A stretch of DNA of 64,000 bases from Fragosphaeria purpurea (lineage: Eukaryota; Ascomycota; Sordariomycetes; Ophiostomatales; Ophiostomataceae): contig PCDL01000012.1 of the NCBI GenBank assembly GCA_002778095.1, positions 868,001 through 932,000 on the forward strand, written 5' to 3'. Both the position numbers and the translations under genes were made by a program. This document shows positions 47,450-58,387 of this stretch, piece after piece (the stretch's first letter is position 1; the number at the start of each line of letters is the position of its first letter). The notes beneath the pieces were generated by a model. It was not told the origin of the DNA and did no database searches. It saw only the letters and a list, made by a program, of their open reading frames with translations.

Positions 47450-48126
47450 TTTAGGACTGTGGTTGTTGTTGTTGACGAAGGAAGAAATAGGGGGTCGATG
47501 GTGGGGGTTTTGCTAGCACATATATACGTTGCCGCTTTTTTGTTTTGTTTGATTTCTTGTTGATATATAGAAAGACAGTTCTGCCTTTTTTCGCACAATA
47601 CCTCTTAGATGTAATGGTAGACAGGCCGTTTTACTTTGACTTTAGATATATAATCTTTTCTTGCTGCCTCTTACTCTTCATGACATGACACTGTGCTCAC
47701 TATTTGCCTTTTTTTGATCTGTTGTTTCCAAAATTGGGTTTATATTTTCTATTTCTACGCCCCTACAACACTACTTAAAAGGACTCAACGGCAAACGCAA
47801 ATGGCCCTTTGGACACGGATCTATTTCAATAATATAAAGCAGTCATTAGAACATCTATGGAAGAAAAAAGACGGTAGGTTTAAATAGACAAAAATGAAAC
47901 ACATGCAAAATGGAAGGCAAAACCAACAGCTTGAAACATCAAAATCCATCTCAAAATGAAGCTTTGATTTCAGCCAGATCCCGTCGTTTCTATGGTATTT
48001 CTCCGTCCAACTGTCTTTCCTTTACCCCCCAAAAATTTGAAAAATGCCGCTCATCTTCAACAACGTGCACCCCTTTTTATTTTTTCCCTTTTCCTTTCCG
48101 TTCTTTCTTTTTCTTCCCCCCTTCTC
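47450..48126. other. Convergent 3' region, no gene
   Basis: 677 bp between two facing stop codons, AT-rich, with several AATAT/ATATA stretches. No open frame beyond chance and no repeat of note. Confidence 0.6.
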
Positions 48127-50429
48127 TCACGGCTTAGGGTCGTACACGTGCTGCTGGATGTACTTGTTCAGGGCCACGTCGCCCCACTCCTCCCACTCGG
48201 TCCACTGCGCGTCCGGCAGCGTGCTCACGCCGTCGCGCCGCGCCGCCTTCATCACCTCGCGCGCCACCACCAGGCTCGCCTCGCGCACGCGCTCGATGCG
48301 CGGGTAGATCAGGCCCTTGTGGATCTCGTCGGCGTTGAGCGTGTGCGCCAGCGCGTCGGCCGCCGTGTACACCATGTCGTCGGTCACGCGCGACACCTTG
48401 GCCAGGATGGCGCCCAGGCCCAGGCCCGGGAACACGTACACGTTGTTGCCCTGGTTCGGGTAGTACGTCACGTCGGTCGTGCCGCCCTGGCTCTTGACCG
48501 TGTACGGCGCAAACGGCGAGCCCGACGCGAAGATGACGGTGCCGTCCGTCCAGTTGACGGCCTGCTCGAACGTGCACTCGGCCTTCGTCAGGGGGTTGCT
48601 CAGCGGGAACAGGATGGGCCGCCGGTTCAGGCCGCCGGCCTCGACGGACGCCTTGAGGGCGCGCACGACGGACTCGGTGAAGACGCCAAAGGTGGCCGTG
48701 AGGCCGACCAGCGCCGAGGGCTTGACGTACGCAATGACCTCCTCCAGCGTGGCGAACTGGCGGCCGTTGTTGTCGCTGCGCGCAAAGTACTTCTTGTGCT
48801 CCGCGAGCTTGTCGCCGCGGTCGGTGGTCACCAGGCCCTTGGTGTCGACGAGCCAGAACTTGTCGCGCGCCTCGTGCTCCGTCAGCCCGTGGCGGGTGTA
48901 GTACTCCACGAGCTGCTTGGCCACGCCCACGCCGGCCGAGCCGGCACCCATGAAGACGAGGCGCTGCTCCTCAATCGGCACGTTGGACAAGTTGACGGCA
49001 CCAATGTAGCTATGGAAAAGGGGGGCCGTTGTTAGCTAACATGGTCACGTGATACAAAGAGCCCCGTGTAAGTCGAGTGCCCTATTTCGGTAATAAACGC
49101 CAGGCCAAGAAAAAAAAACAACTAGCCAACATACCCAGCAAGGACAACGGCACCGGTGCCCTGGATGTCGTCGTTGAAGCACCGGTACTTGTTCCGGTAG
49201 CGTTCGAGGTAGTTGAAGGCCTTTTCGGTCTCAAAGTCCTCGAACTGCACGACCATGTTCGGGTAGACCTCGGCACAGGCCTCCATGAACTCGTCCATGA
49301 ACTTCTCCTGCTCGGGCACGGTCACGCGCGGGGCGCGGATGCCCAAGTAGAGCGGGTCCTGCAGGTTCTTCTCGTTGGACGTGCCGCAGTCGAGCACGAT
49401 GGGGAGAGTCTTGTCGGGGCGGATGCCAGCAGCGGCGGTATACAGAGCCAGTTTGCCAACCTGGGAAGCAGCATTAGATTTGTGGAAGGTGAAGTAAAAA
49501 ATTCTCGTACTTGAAAAAAAAGAGGAAAAGGAAAAAAAAAAAAAAAAACTCACCGGAATGCCCACGCCATTGATGCCCAGGTCACCGAGACCCAAGATGC
49601 GCGAGCCGTCGGTCACGACGCAGATCTGCGGGTCCGGGTAGGGCCAGTTGCGCAGGATGGTCTTGATGCTCTTGCGCTGCTTGATGGAGATGTAGAGGGC
49701 CTCGGGACGGGTGTAGAGGGTGGAGTACTGCAGGCAGACGTCGCCGATGGTCGGGGTGTAGACGAGCGGCATCAGCTCGCGGGCGTTGTCGATGAGCAGG
49801 CGGTAGAACAGGTCGACGTTCTCGCCCTTGATGGTCGACAGGTAGAGGTAGCGGTCGACGTCGTTGTGGCGGGTGCGGAGCATCTTGAGCGCGCGCTGGC
49901 ACTGCATCTCCATGTTCTCCATGACATGAGGGACGAGGCCTGTGAGGTTCTTGGAGGCACGCTCCTCGGGCGTAAAAGCGAGGCCTGTGGGTGGTGTTAG
50001 AGATTTGATGTGTTTTAAGGCAACACAACAATGCAGACATAATAAAAATAAATAAATAAAAAAACCTTTGTTCCAGTGGGCTTCCCGCAGCACTTGGTAG
50101 CCGCGGGCCTGGTGGCCCGGAATGTATTCAGTCATTTGGAGCTGCTGGATCTCGCCGTAGGTGTTCTGGGCGTAACCGCGGTGTTGGTCCAGAGAGGCCA
50201 TTTTCATGGCGTGTTCGATGGCGGCGAGGTCGACGGAAGACATGGGATTTAAAGCGGACAGACGACGGGAGGACGAGAGGGAGAGGCGCTTGTTAGATAT
50301 AGTCGTCGAGTGGGACGAGCGGGCAGAGGCGGCGGAGACGACGGACGCAGCAGATGGGGACGACGAGCGGGGAGTGGAGATGTCTAGGCTGGACGTGCTG
50401 TAGGAGCTAGACGCCATGGGAGGAACCAT
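48127..50429 (-). CDS. MAE1: Malic enzyme, NAD-dependent type (oxidative decarboxylation of malate)
   Basis: Four exons: 50429-50066, 49984-49554, 49460-49135 and 49009-48127 (2004 nt, 667 aa, close to the 669 of yeast Mae1). It contains the family landmarks GLAFTPEERASKNLTGLVPH, LMPLVYTPTIGDVCLQYS, ILGLGDLGINGVGIP, CFNDDIQGTGAVVLAG (metal/substrate site) and the nucleotide fold LVFMGAGSAGVG. It converts L-malate to pyruvate and CO2; the yeast enzyme is mitochondrial. The start is uncertain. 50429 gives the family length; 50417 and 50243 are shorter options. 50699 would add 90 residues without Asp or Glu, rich in Arg/Ser, which could be a mitochondrial presequence or just translated pyrimidine-rich leader. 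Intron 1 has a weak donor (GTTTTT); intron 2 contains a long A/T homopolymer. Confidence 0.88.
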
Positions 50430-53400
50430 AGCACGCGCAAGAGACCGACGGTGGAGACGGTAGTGGTGGTGGCGGAGGTGGTGGCGGCGGGTATGAGGAG
50501 AAGGAGATGTCGAAAATGGGAGAGGTTGAGGCAAAGAAGACGATGAAGGAGACGAAGATGAGAATGAAGATGAGAATGAGGACGACGACAAAGACAAAGA
50601 CGAAACGCTGTGAGCCGAGAAGGACAACAAACACGAGGCGAGCGAGGCGGTTGCTTGGAGACGACCAGGCCGTCGTGGACGGGCACTGACGGCGAGCATT
50701 AACCCATTTAAGACTTTTCGACGGGGCAGCAGCGTGGCGAGCCTTGGCCCGGGAGGAGGAGGAGGAAGAGCAGGCCCCATGTGCAGTTTGAAAAAAAAAG
50801 GGGGGAGCTTGGAACAAGATTGGCAATGAAAAGGCCAAGGATTTGACGAGCGATGAAGCTTTTCGAAACGGGCAAGGTATAAGTCACCGTGAAAAAGGGG
50901 GGGAATAATAAAAGGTGAAAAGGGACTCTGCCGCACGCTCGTTTCAAGAAATTAACATCTAAAAATGAAAGAAAAATACGGCCTAAGTACTCCGTAAGAA
51001 ATAGTCATAAATAGACGAGAACATGGGAAATGAGGGTTTGCAATGGAAGGGGGGTCGTTGGACGTTGAAGATCGCGGGAGCGGATGCCAAGGATCACCGA
51101 TGCGAAAAAGGAAGGTTTTCTGGAAACGGGACCCCCTTGTGCTGGGTCATGCCGGAATCACCCGGTTGGGTTTCACAGACCTAGAAGGTACAGAAGGACA
51201 TACGTTGTACGGTGTCGTATGGCCGTCAGCGTCTGTAAGTGCTCACGTGGGCGAGAACGGAGAAGGCTGGTCTGAAACGGGGAGTCTGGAGCAAAGCCGT
51301 AGCGTGGAACGGAAGGAGAAACGAGAACCGTTCTAAAAAAAAAGGGAAAAAAGAAAAATAAAAGAAAAATAAGAATAAAAAATAAAAAAAGAACTTTTAA
51401 AAAATGGGGAGGATGGGGAAGGCACGGAGATGGCGCTGGGTCCCAATGTGGATATCGCGAGAACGAGCCCGGCGGGGACAAAGAACGAACTACGGCGAAC
51501 GGAAGGAAGAAATGCCATTTTCGGGGAGCTAGGGCGGACAGCTGGTGCCGGCTTTTTATAGCGTTTGCAAAAGCACTAAGTAAATTACGGTATATTACGT
51601 CGTACGTCGGACGAGCTGGTGGCACGAAAGGATCGTGACTTCCCAGAACGGAGTGTTTTGTTCCCCTTTGTGAACTGTTGGGAAAGACAACCAGGGCAGG
51701 CGCGACCGGCGAGGACGAGACAAACGACCACAGCGTGCGTCGGGGTCCGATGCGGTCAACAAAAAAAAAAGGAAGGAACGAGGGAGGTGCGTCGTGCTTA
51801 CCCCGTGCGGCGGAAGTCCGGTAACATTCCCGGCGCCTTCCCAACGAGCACGGCGGCGTACGAGGAGCAAAAAAGGAAAGAGACGAAGAGTGCGATGGAA
51901 TCTTATTTCCTCTTGTACCCCGTATTACGTACTCCGTAGTACTTTAGTACCCATTCGACACACGCCGTAGTCAGGTACGGACGTCCAGTCGTTCCCCAGC
52001 TCGGGGCTAGACGTGCAGGACACCGAGCCACACCTTCGGATCGCTTGGCGAGCCGGCAGACGCTGGGGGCGGGCGCTGGGCAGCTGCAGCCTGCAGGTGG
52101 AGACGCGGCCGAACACGGAGTTCCGTGTTGTTTTCGTGGAGTCCGCAAGCGGAGGAGTGAAGTGGGTGAAACAAGGAATATATGAGAAGGGAGAAGGAAG
52201 AAATAGAGATGACAAAAAAGAAGAAAAAAAAGAAGAGGGGAAAAACAAAGAAAAAAAAAAGAATAAAAAGGGAAAAAAAAAAGGAAAATAGAAAATAGAA
52301 ATAAAGGAAATAAAAACAAGGGAAATTTATCAACAAGTCTCATAAAGGCAGAAAATAACACAAAAAACTACCTTCCCTTCAAACGTCCTTAATTGCTGCA
52401 ACGCCCAATGAGATTGGCGATGCCAAACCGAATAAGGCAGATATGCCCTGTAGGAACATGCAAAACAGGTCCCCACCCATCTGTACCATCTGCCTCCGAC
52501 TTTCTCCGACGGCGTGCCAGGGGGGCTTCTCTACCCCCCTGTCAGCCCCAACGCTACAACAAACGCCCGTTTTCGTTGGGCTGGGGCGCCCTGGTTCAGG
52601 GCCGTTTGTGTGCTCCGCACGAGGAGTTCCGTATTTGTAAAAGAAGGCAGCTGGCGCTCTCAGCCCCAGTGAGCTTTTGGAGCAGGAGCATTCCGTGCTT
52701 GTCTATTTTTGAAAAGAGCGGATTTACGCGCACTTTCGTCCTACGTAGATACGGAGAAAACAGCTTCATGGCAACCAGGAACACTCCGCGCATTGGCTTT
52801 CGTCCGTGGGGACCAGCAAACAACAGACACGGCACAGACCGGTGAGACGTTGCGTCGGATGAAGACGTGGATGGTGACAATCAACGAGTCGGTGTGCTCC
52901 AGACCTTGCGTTCAGACGTCTTTTGTTTTTTTGTTCCTGTCTCCCAACGAAAATGTGCAAAACGAGACAATGCAGGACAGCTTGTTCTTTGACGATGTTT
53001 TGTTTTGGTTTCAATTATTCGGCCGGCTTGTTCGAGTGTATGGCATACCGCTTGATGATCTTGAAGTGTGAAAATATCAGTCTCTGCCGCGCCATGTGGC
53101 CAAAACAACCTAAATGAGTGGCCCAAAGTGAACAGGAAAGGGAACAAAGACAATTGATCGTCGAATAACTCCGTCTTCTCGCCAGCGTGCAAAAAAAACG
53201 GAAGAACCCACACGGGTGGTGTGTGATCGTCTCGAACTCGTTGCCGCGGCGGAAGCAGTGTTCCATGCCGTCTTCTATGTATGTACGTACGAAGTACAGA
53301 GAGCTATCACTGCAGGGTACGAAGTACGTACCGATTGCTGTGTACTTGTACAGCTATGGAGCAGAGAGAATTGTAGAATCTCACTGGCCCACAGGATACA

Positions 53401-54516
53401 TTATCGAGACCTGAACGCCAACGACGGCGTGGATGGCGAGTTGATATTGGACGTTCCAGGGTGTGGCTACCGATTCACTCGTATATTCGTATCTCACTAA
53501 GGGGAACTCGGTAATGCAAAGGAAAAATACCGAGTTGCAGACGGAAGAAGGAGGTCATTGATTACGACTACAGAGGTGTTCAACTACCAGCCAACAAACA
53601 TAAGCTTCGTTGGCCGGGGCAGCACCGCCGACGGTTGTCCGTATGCCGCGACACTTGTTCTGTCGAGCAATTACAACGTTATATTGAACTTGACGCATCA
53701 AATACGTACATAAAGCATGTCGCCAGGAAAATAAAATCAAAATCAAGAGAAACTGTCTTGCATAAAATGCAGAAAGGGCAATACTACGCAAACGGGCAAA
53801 CCTGCCCCTGATTTGGTCATGTCACAAACGGCTGGCTGTGTGTTTTTTTTTATTTCTTCGTTTTTCTCCTTTTTTATTTATTTATTTTATTTACGACCGT
53901 GTCCGCACGGGAATAAGAGAAAGGTTGAGGCGGGCGGCCTCCGGAGGCTACGGAGCAATCCCCTATCTTGCCCTTGCTCGTCCGGCGAGGACATCACGAC
54001 CAAAAAAGTATTTCGACCCCCGGCATCCTCTGGTAGCCGGTTACACGGCAAACAGGGTTGTGTGTGAGCAAAGTACTACAAGTACGAAGTATGTGCTCCG
54101 CAGAGGTGCTATTCCGCTAAAATGAGCCATCCAAAGTGTTGATACGCCGTATGTACACGGAGCAAAACACGCCGTGGCGAGACGAAAGCCGGTCTCCAGC
54201 AACCCCAGCTTTTGTCCCTACTACCCCGTAATACCCCGTATTGTTATTTCTTGCAACGTTCTCCACACGATGTATGTGGCATGCCTTGGCTTTAATCCCG
54301 GTCAGCGGTCGTGCGTGTCTTGCCCTTTCCCAACAGTTTGCTTTGTTGATGTGACTGCGATCGAATGCGGAAGTGATCAACGAATTGCTGGCGAACGTTC
54401 TTCTTGGTCGTTGTCGTGCCCACAGACCAGCCAACCCCAGATCTTGAGAGAGAGAGAGAGAGGGGGGCGAAGTGTACCTCTTCCTCCTGTTGAGGGAAGC
54501 ACAGTGCGGCCTCCCC
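50430..54516. other. Intergenic region, 4.1 kb, no gene supported
   Basis: The first 270 bp are the pyrimidine-rich leader (minus strand) of the malic enzyme gene. Purine runs at 51330-51410 and 52185-52330 give Lys/Glu- or Phe/Ser-rich phantom frames. Five copies of the dispersed 9-mer family are present (50988, 51930, 53288, 53318 and 54083). A GA repeat lies at 54446-54465. No frame resembles a known protein. Confidence 0.55.
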
Positions 54517-56757
54517 CTAGAAAGCAAAACTCTCCCACACCACCTGTTCGCCCACAAGCCACGCCTGGAGGTTCTGCAGCAGCGCCGGCGGCGCGCAAAC
54601 GTACACCTTCCGTTTCGTAGCCGCCGTCGCCGTACCCATCGTACCACCACCCGGCGTGCCGTCCGGCACCTCCAGGTCTTGCTTCTGGATCCGCCGTCCG
54701 TCCACGACCGTGGCCCCCATCTGCTGCACCTCGTCGATGAGTTTGCGGCGCTTCTGCTGTTCCTGCGTCCCCTTCCGTGTTGTTGTGCTGCTGCTGCCGC
54801 CGCTGCCACCACCGCTGCTTGTCACGAACACCGTCGTGCACCGCGCCAGCCCCGGGATCCGCCCAAAGCTGTCCATCGCCAGCGGCAGGTCCTCGGCGCG
54901 CAGGCTCCAGAGAACCCGTAGCAGACGTGGCTGCGCCTCGTCCGTGCCCGCGTCTGCGTCCGTGTCTGCGTCCGCGCCTGCGTTTGCGCTCGCAAGCACG
55001 GCCGCAGCCTGCGCCAGCAGCGGCGTGATGCCCACGCCGCCCGCCACAAACACAGACGTCTCCGTGTTTCTGTCTGCCTCCGGCGGCGGCGGGGTCGCTT
55101 GGCCTCCTACGGGCAAACGGAACGACGCGTCGCCCCCAAAGGCCAGGACCGGGATGGCCAGGGGTGGGCCGTGCAGGTCGTGCCGCCACAAGAGGCCCGT
55201 CGCCGGGCCGTGCCGCCGCAGCGTCATCTCCATGGTCACGGCCGCCCCCGCCTCTCTCAGCGGCGGTGGGCTCGACACCGTAAACGTCCGCACAAAGTCG
55301 TCGTTGAGCGACTGCGGGTCGTCGTCGCGCATGTGCGACCAGCCCTTGTCGAGCGCCGCCCCAAAGTCCAGCATCGCGTACTGCCCGGCCGTCCAGGGGG
55401 CGGCGGCAACCGCCGCCGGCAACTGTACGCGCCACGTAAACCGCGCCACCGTCGGCGTGAGGATCTGGCGGCCGGCCAGGACGGCGACGGCGACGGGCGC
55501 CGCCGTCGCCGTCGTGGCCGCGACGACTGGCGGGGCCGTGCCGCCGTGGACGTCGGCTGCCGCCTCCAGCTCGCGGCGCAGCAGCCGCACCGGCGGGTTG
55601 TACGGCGACGGCGCCACGGCCGCGGCGCGGAACGGCAGGCCGTCGGCCACGAGGCGGGCGCTGTCGACGGCGATGCGGACGGCCAGCTTGGCGTGCGGCA
55701 GCACGACGGCCGCGGCGGCGCCGACGAGGACCTCGGTGCGGCCGGTGGCGTAGAGCACGTCGCCGGTGGCCACGTCGGGCACGGCGAGGCCGATGCGCGG
55801 CTGCAGGTACAGGTTGCCGAGCGTCTGGTAGAGGCGGTTGCCCGAGTACTCGGGATAGACGAGCGTGATGGCCGTTTTGCCGTCGTGGTCGTTATCGTCG
55901 TCGCCGTCGCTCGGCCCGTTGCGCGCCACGCGCAGAAACCCCAAAGGCCCGCCGCGGTGGTTCGCGTCCATGGTCTGGCCGTTGGTCGAGGACAGAAAGA
56001 ACAGGTCGGCGCGGCCGATGAGGTCGAGGGCGGCATGCGGCAGCGGCGTGAGAGCCGCGCCGGCTCGGTTGTCGGTGGTGTACAGCAGCCGCGGGTGCGG
56101 CGTGTGCGGCCGGACGGCCTTCCTGTTGACGTACTTGGGGCAGTTGCCCAGCGTCTCGTCCACGATCAGGACCAGCTGGACCTCCCCGGCGCGGCCTTTG
56201 TCCTCGGTCTTGTTGCTGTTGTTGTCGTCGCCGTCGCCGTGGGACGAAGTACGACAATCATGACCCCCAAGCACGGTGCCCCCCAGCAACCGTCCAGCCA
56301 GCTTGACCCGGTCTTGCGTGTCCAGGTCAATGCTCATGCCGGCCCAGAGAGGGCCGGTCCCGGCGTCGAAGCGCCGCAGCCGGCCATCGCTGTCGTCGTT
56401 GCCACCCTGCCTGCTGCCGCCGCCGCTGCCGCCGCCGCCATCATCATCGTCTCGCTGAAACAGCAGGGCGTCGAGCACCGGGTCGAAGCTGACGTCCGCC
56501 TGGGTTCGCACGCCCAGCACGTTGGGCGCCATCACTTCCGCGAACGGCGCCTCGCCGCCCCAGACGGTCGCCCACGGCCGGCCCCAGCGGTCGAGCGCTC
56601 CCACGCCCAGCAGAGCGTTCTCGGCCACACGGGCGGCGTAGCCGCCGGCGAGGCCTGGGGTGGTCGGGTTCCGCCCCGCATACTGCGGCCCGTTGAGCAG
56701 CTTGTGCATGGCCACCTCACCCGGGTGCCAGCCAGGTCTGTTCCCAAGAAGGGCCAT
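54517..56757 (-). CDS. Fusion flavoprotein: pyridoxamine-oxidase-like barrel plus ferredoxin-reductase-like FAD/NAD module
   Basis: A single exon of 746 aa. The N-terminal half begins WHPGE and carries GVGALDRWGRPWATVWGG and LGNCPKYVNRKAV, the pattern of pyridoxamine-5'-phosphate-oxidase-like FMN split barrels fused to reductases in fungi and bacteria. A Gly/Asp-rich insert (about 105-130) interrupts it. The C-terminal half is a ferredoxin-NADP+ reductase-like module: RTFTVSS (FAD, about 489-495), VFVAGGVGITPLL (NAD(P)-binding, about 570-582) and a final KVYVCAPPALLQNL strand. This predicts a self-contained NAD(P)H oxidoreductase; the substrate is unknown. The start MALLGNRPGW lies just ahead of WHPGE, but it sits inside a 50-nt segment with perfect intron signals (see findings). 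A TATA-like box lies about 117 bp upstream. Confidence 0.75.
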   Translation of the reverse strand: MALLGNRPGWHPGEVAMHKLLNGPQYAGRNPTTPGLAGGYAARVAENALLGVGALDRWGRPWATVWGGEAPFAEVMAPNVLGVRTQADVSFDPVLDALLFQRDDDDGGGGSGGGSRQGGNDDSDGRLRRFDAGTGPLWAGMSIDLDTQDRVKLAGRLLGGTVLGGHDCRTSSHGDGDDNNSNKTEDKGRAGEVQLVLIVDETLGNCPKYVNRKAVRPHTPHPRLLYTTDNRAGAALTPLPHAALDLIGRADLFFLSSTNGQTMDANHRGGPLGFLRVARNGPSDGDDDNDHDGKTAITLVYPEYSGNRLYQTLGNLYLQPRIGLAVPDVATGDVLYATGRTEVLVGAAAAVVLPHAKLAVRIAVDSARLVADGLPFRAAAVAPSPYNPPVRLLRRELEAAADVHGGTAPPVVAATTATAAPVAVAVLAGRQILTPTVARFTWRVQLPAAVAAAPWTAGQYAMLDFGAALDKGWSHMRDDDPQSLNDDFVRTFTVSSPPPLREAGAAVTMEMTLRRHGPATGLLWRHDLHGPPLAIPVLAFGGDASFRLPVGGQATPPPPEADRNTETSVFVAGGVGITPLLAQAAAVLASANAGADADTDADAGTDEAQPRLLRVLWSLRAEDLPLAMDSFGRIPGLARCTTVFVTSSGGGSGGSSSTTTRKGTQEQQKRRKLIDEVQQMGATVVDGRRIQKQDLEVPDGTPGGGTMGTATAATKRKVYVCAPPALLQNLQAWLVGEQVVWESFAF

Positions 56758-58387
56758 GTCAGTGAAACAAAATTGTAAGAGACGTACTGCGTCTTGCGTT
56801 CGTATAGTTGAAGGAGTACAAGTGTTTTTGACCAAGAAGGGTTACTCGTGGGACAACGGGAACGTGCACGGAATTATATATATGTTCTACGTTGTCTTGC
56901 ATTGATTCCTCACTTCTTTGCTTTGCCGTTGCTCGCCAAAGGGGACTGTTGGGCCGCTCTGGTCGGGATTTGCTGGGGAACGCTCTGGAAGCCATGAGCA
57001 TGCCACATGTATATAATGGCAGCGAATAACAAGAGCCTGATGTCCCCTAGGCCTTGGCCAACCTCAGCTAAAAATGGCCACAAAGCCGCGGCCGCAGCGA
57101 ATGATGTGGAATCAGTGGTTGCTCGAACGGGCTATGATTTCTCTATTCCTGACGAGTAAGCCGAATTAGGCAAACAGCCGGTGGGATGCGTCATACACCC
57201 CAAACTTGCACGTATTCTGATACTTTTTCAACTTTGTTACTGCAGACGAATCCTTTCTTTCGTAGAAGCACTCTCTGGCAAAAAAAACATTAAAAAACAT
57301 TAAAAAAACAACGGGTGAAGTGAGACAGACTATCATGAACAGCAGCCGGCAAAAGGGCTTCAGAACAGCGCCGTAAAGATTCAACCTACACAAACGGGTG
57401 ACCTCTTCCAACCGTCATAATCCTTTCTACCCTTTCCATCAACACTGGAATCGTCTCCAAGGAGGCGTCTGCCCTAAAGCCCCACGCTCTCGTTGCCGGG
57501 AACCGAGAGCCTTTCGTAGACTGGCGATGCAGCTGGCGATGCAGCTGGCGGTGCGTGTTGCCGCTTCGGCGTTGCTTTGCCCAAAGATCATGATCTTCCC
57601 TCCAGGAGAGTCTCCACGTCCAACTCATGTCCTCGGTAGTTGGTTCTTTTCTTTTACATTATTCATACATCGATGCAACCTCCAGCTTTGACACGTCTGG
57701 TATAAACTTGCTGGTTGATCAAAAAAAGCCCACAAAAATATCGAGAAAAAGGCACCTCGGGTATTTTCCTATCTCTCTCAGTTCCCAACTGAGTTTCCTG
57801 AGTCGTACGCATTTGCGATCACGAAATCAACGAGAGGGGGGGATTATAAGTACTTTTGCTCTTCGTAGTCGAAGCCTGAAAAGCGCAATGGCAAAGCTCT
57901 CATCAGGTCCGCCATACAGAAGGCGTGACAGGCTAGCTTGCGGGGAAGTTGCTGACTGTCGACAGTTGCTGCTGAATAAAATGGAACACCTCAATGTGGC
58001 TTGCGCTAAGCTTAATGGGCGTTTGGGGAGGCTGGACAGCAAGTCGTGCCTGCCTCGCAGTATCCCTCTAACTGCTCCTGCCATTTATGGACCACATAGC
58101 CTCACCACAATCCATCGCAACCAACAACCTCACGTTGAGCGCTTCTTTTTTTTCGACGCTCGCGTGCATCACCAACTGTCGCACCGCAACCACAACTGCA
58201 GCGTCGTTTGCGTGGCCAAAAACCACTCGTGAGGCGGTCGGACCGCCGCGCCGGCGCCTGCTTCGTTCTTGGTTTTGTTCATTCGTCTTTCTTCTTCTTC
58301 CTCCTCCTCCGTCATCTTCCTCCTTCATTTTCCTTCCCCTTCGTCCTTCCCCTTCGTCCTCCCTTCTCTTTTCCTGTCACCCTCACT
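56758..58387. promoter_or_regulatory. Divergent upstream region, 1.6 kb
   Basis: Separates the fusion flavoprotein gene (minus) from the possible Roadblock gene (plus). A short duplication ATGCAGCTGGCG occurs at about 57528-57551. The last 120 bp before the plus-strand start are C/T-rich. No gene was supported. Confidence 0.55.
56874..56882 (-). promoter_or_regulatory. TATA-like box upstream of the fusion flavoprotein gene
   Basis: TATATATAA on the minus strand, about 117 bp before the proposed start codon, a plausible distance for a fungal TATA box. Confidence 0.45.

Noticed and set aside
55099..56778. 559-codon plus-strand frame
   Set aside because: Antisense of the fusion flavoprotein; no domain, Arg/Gly/Val-rich.
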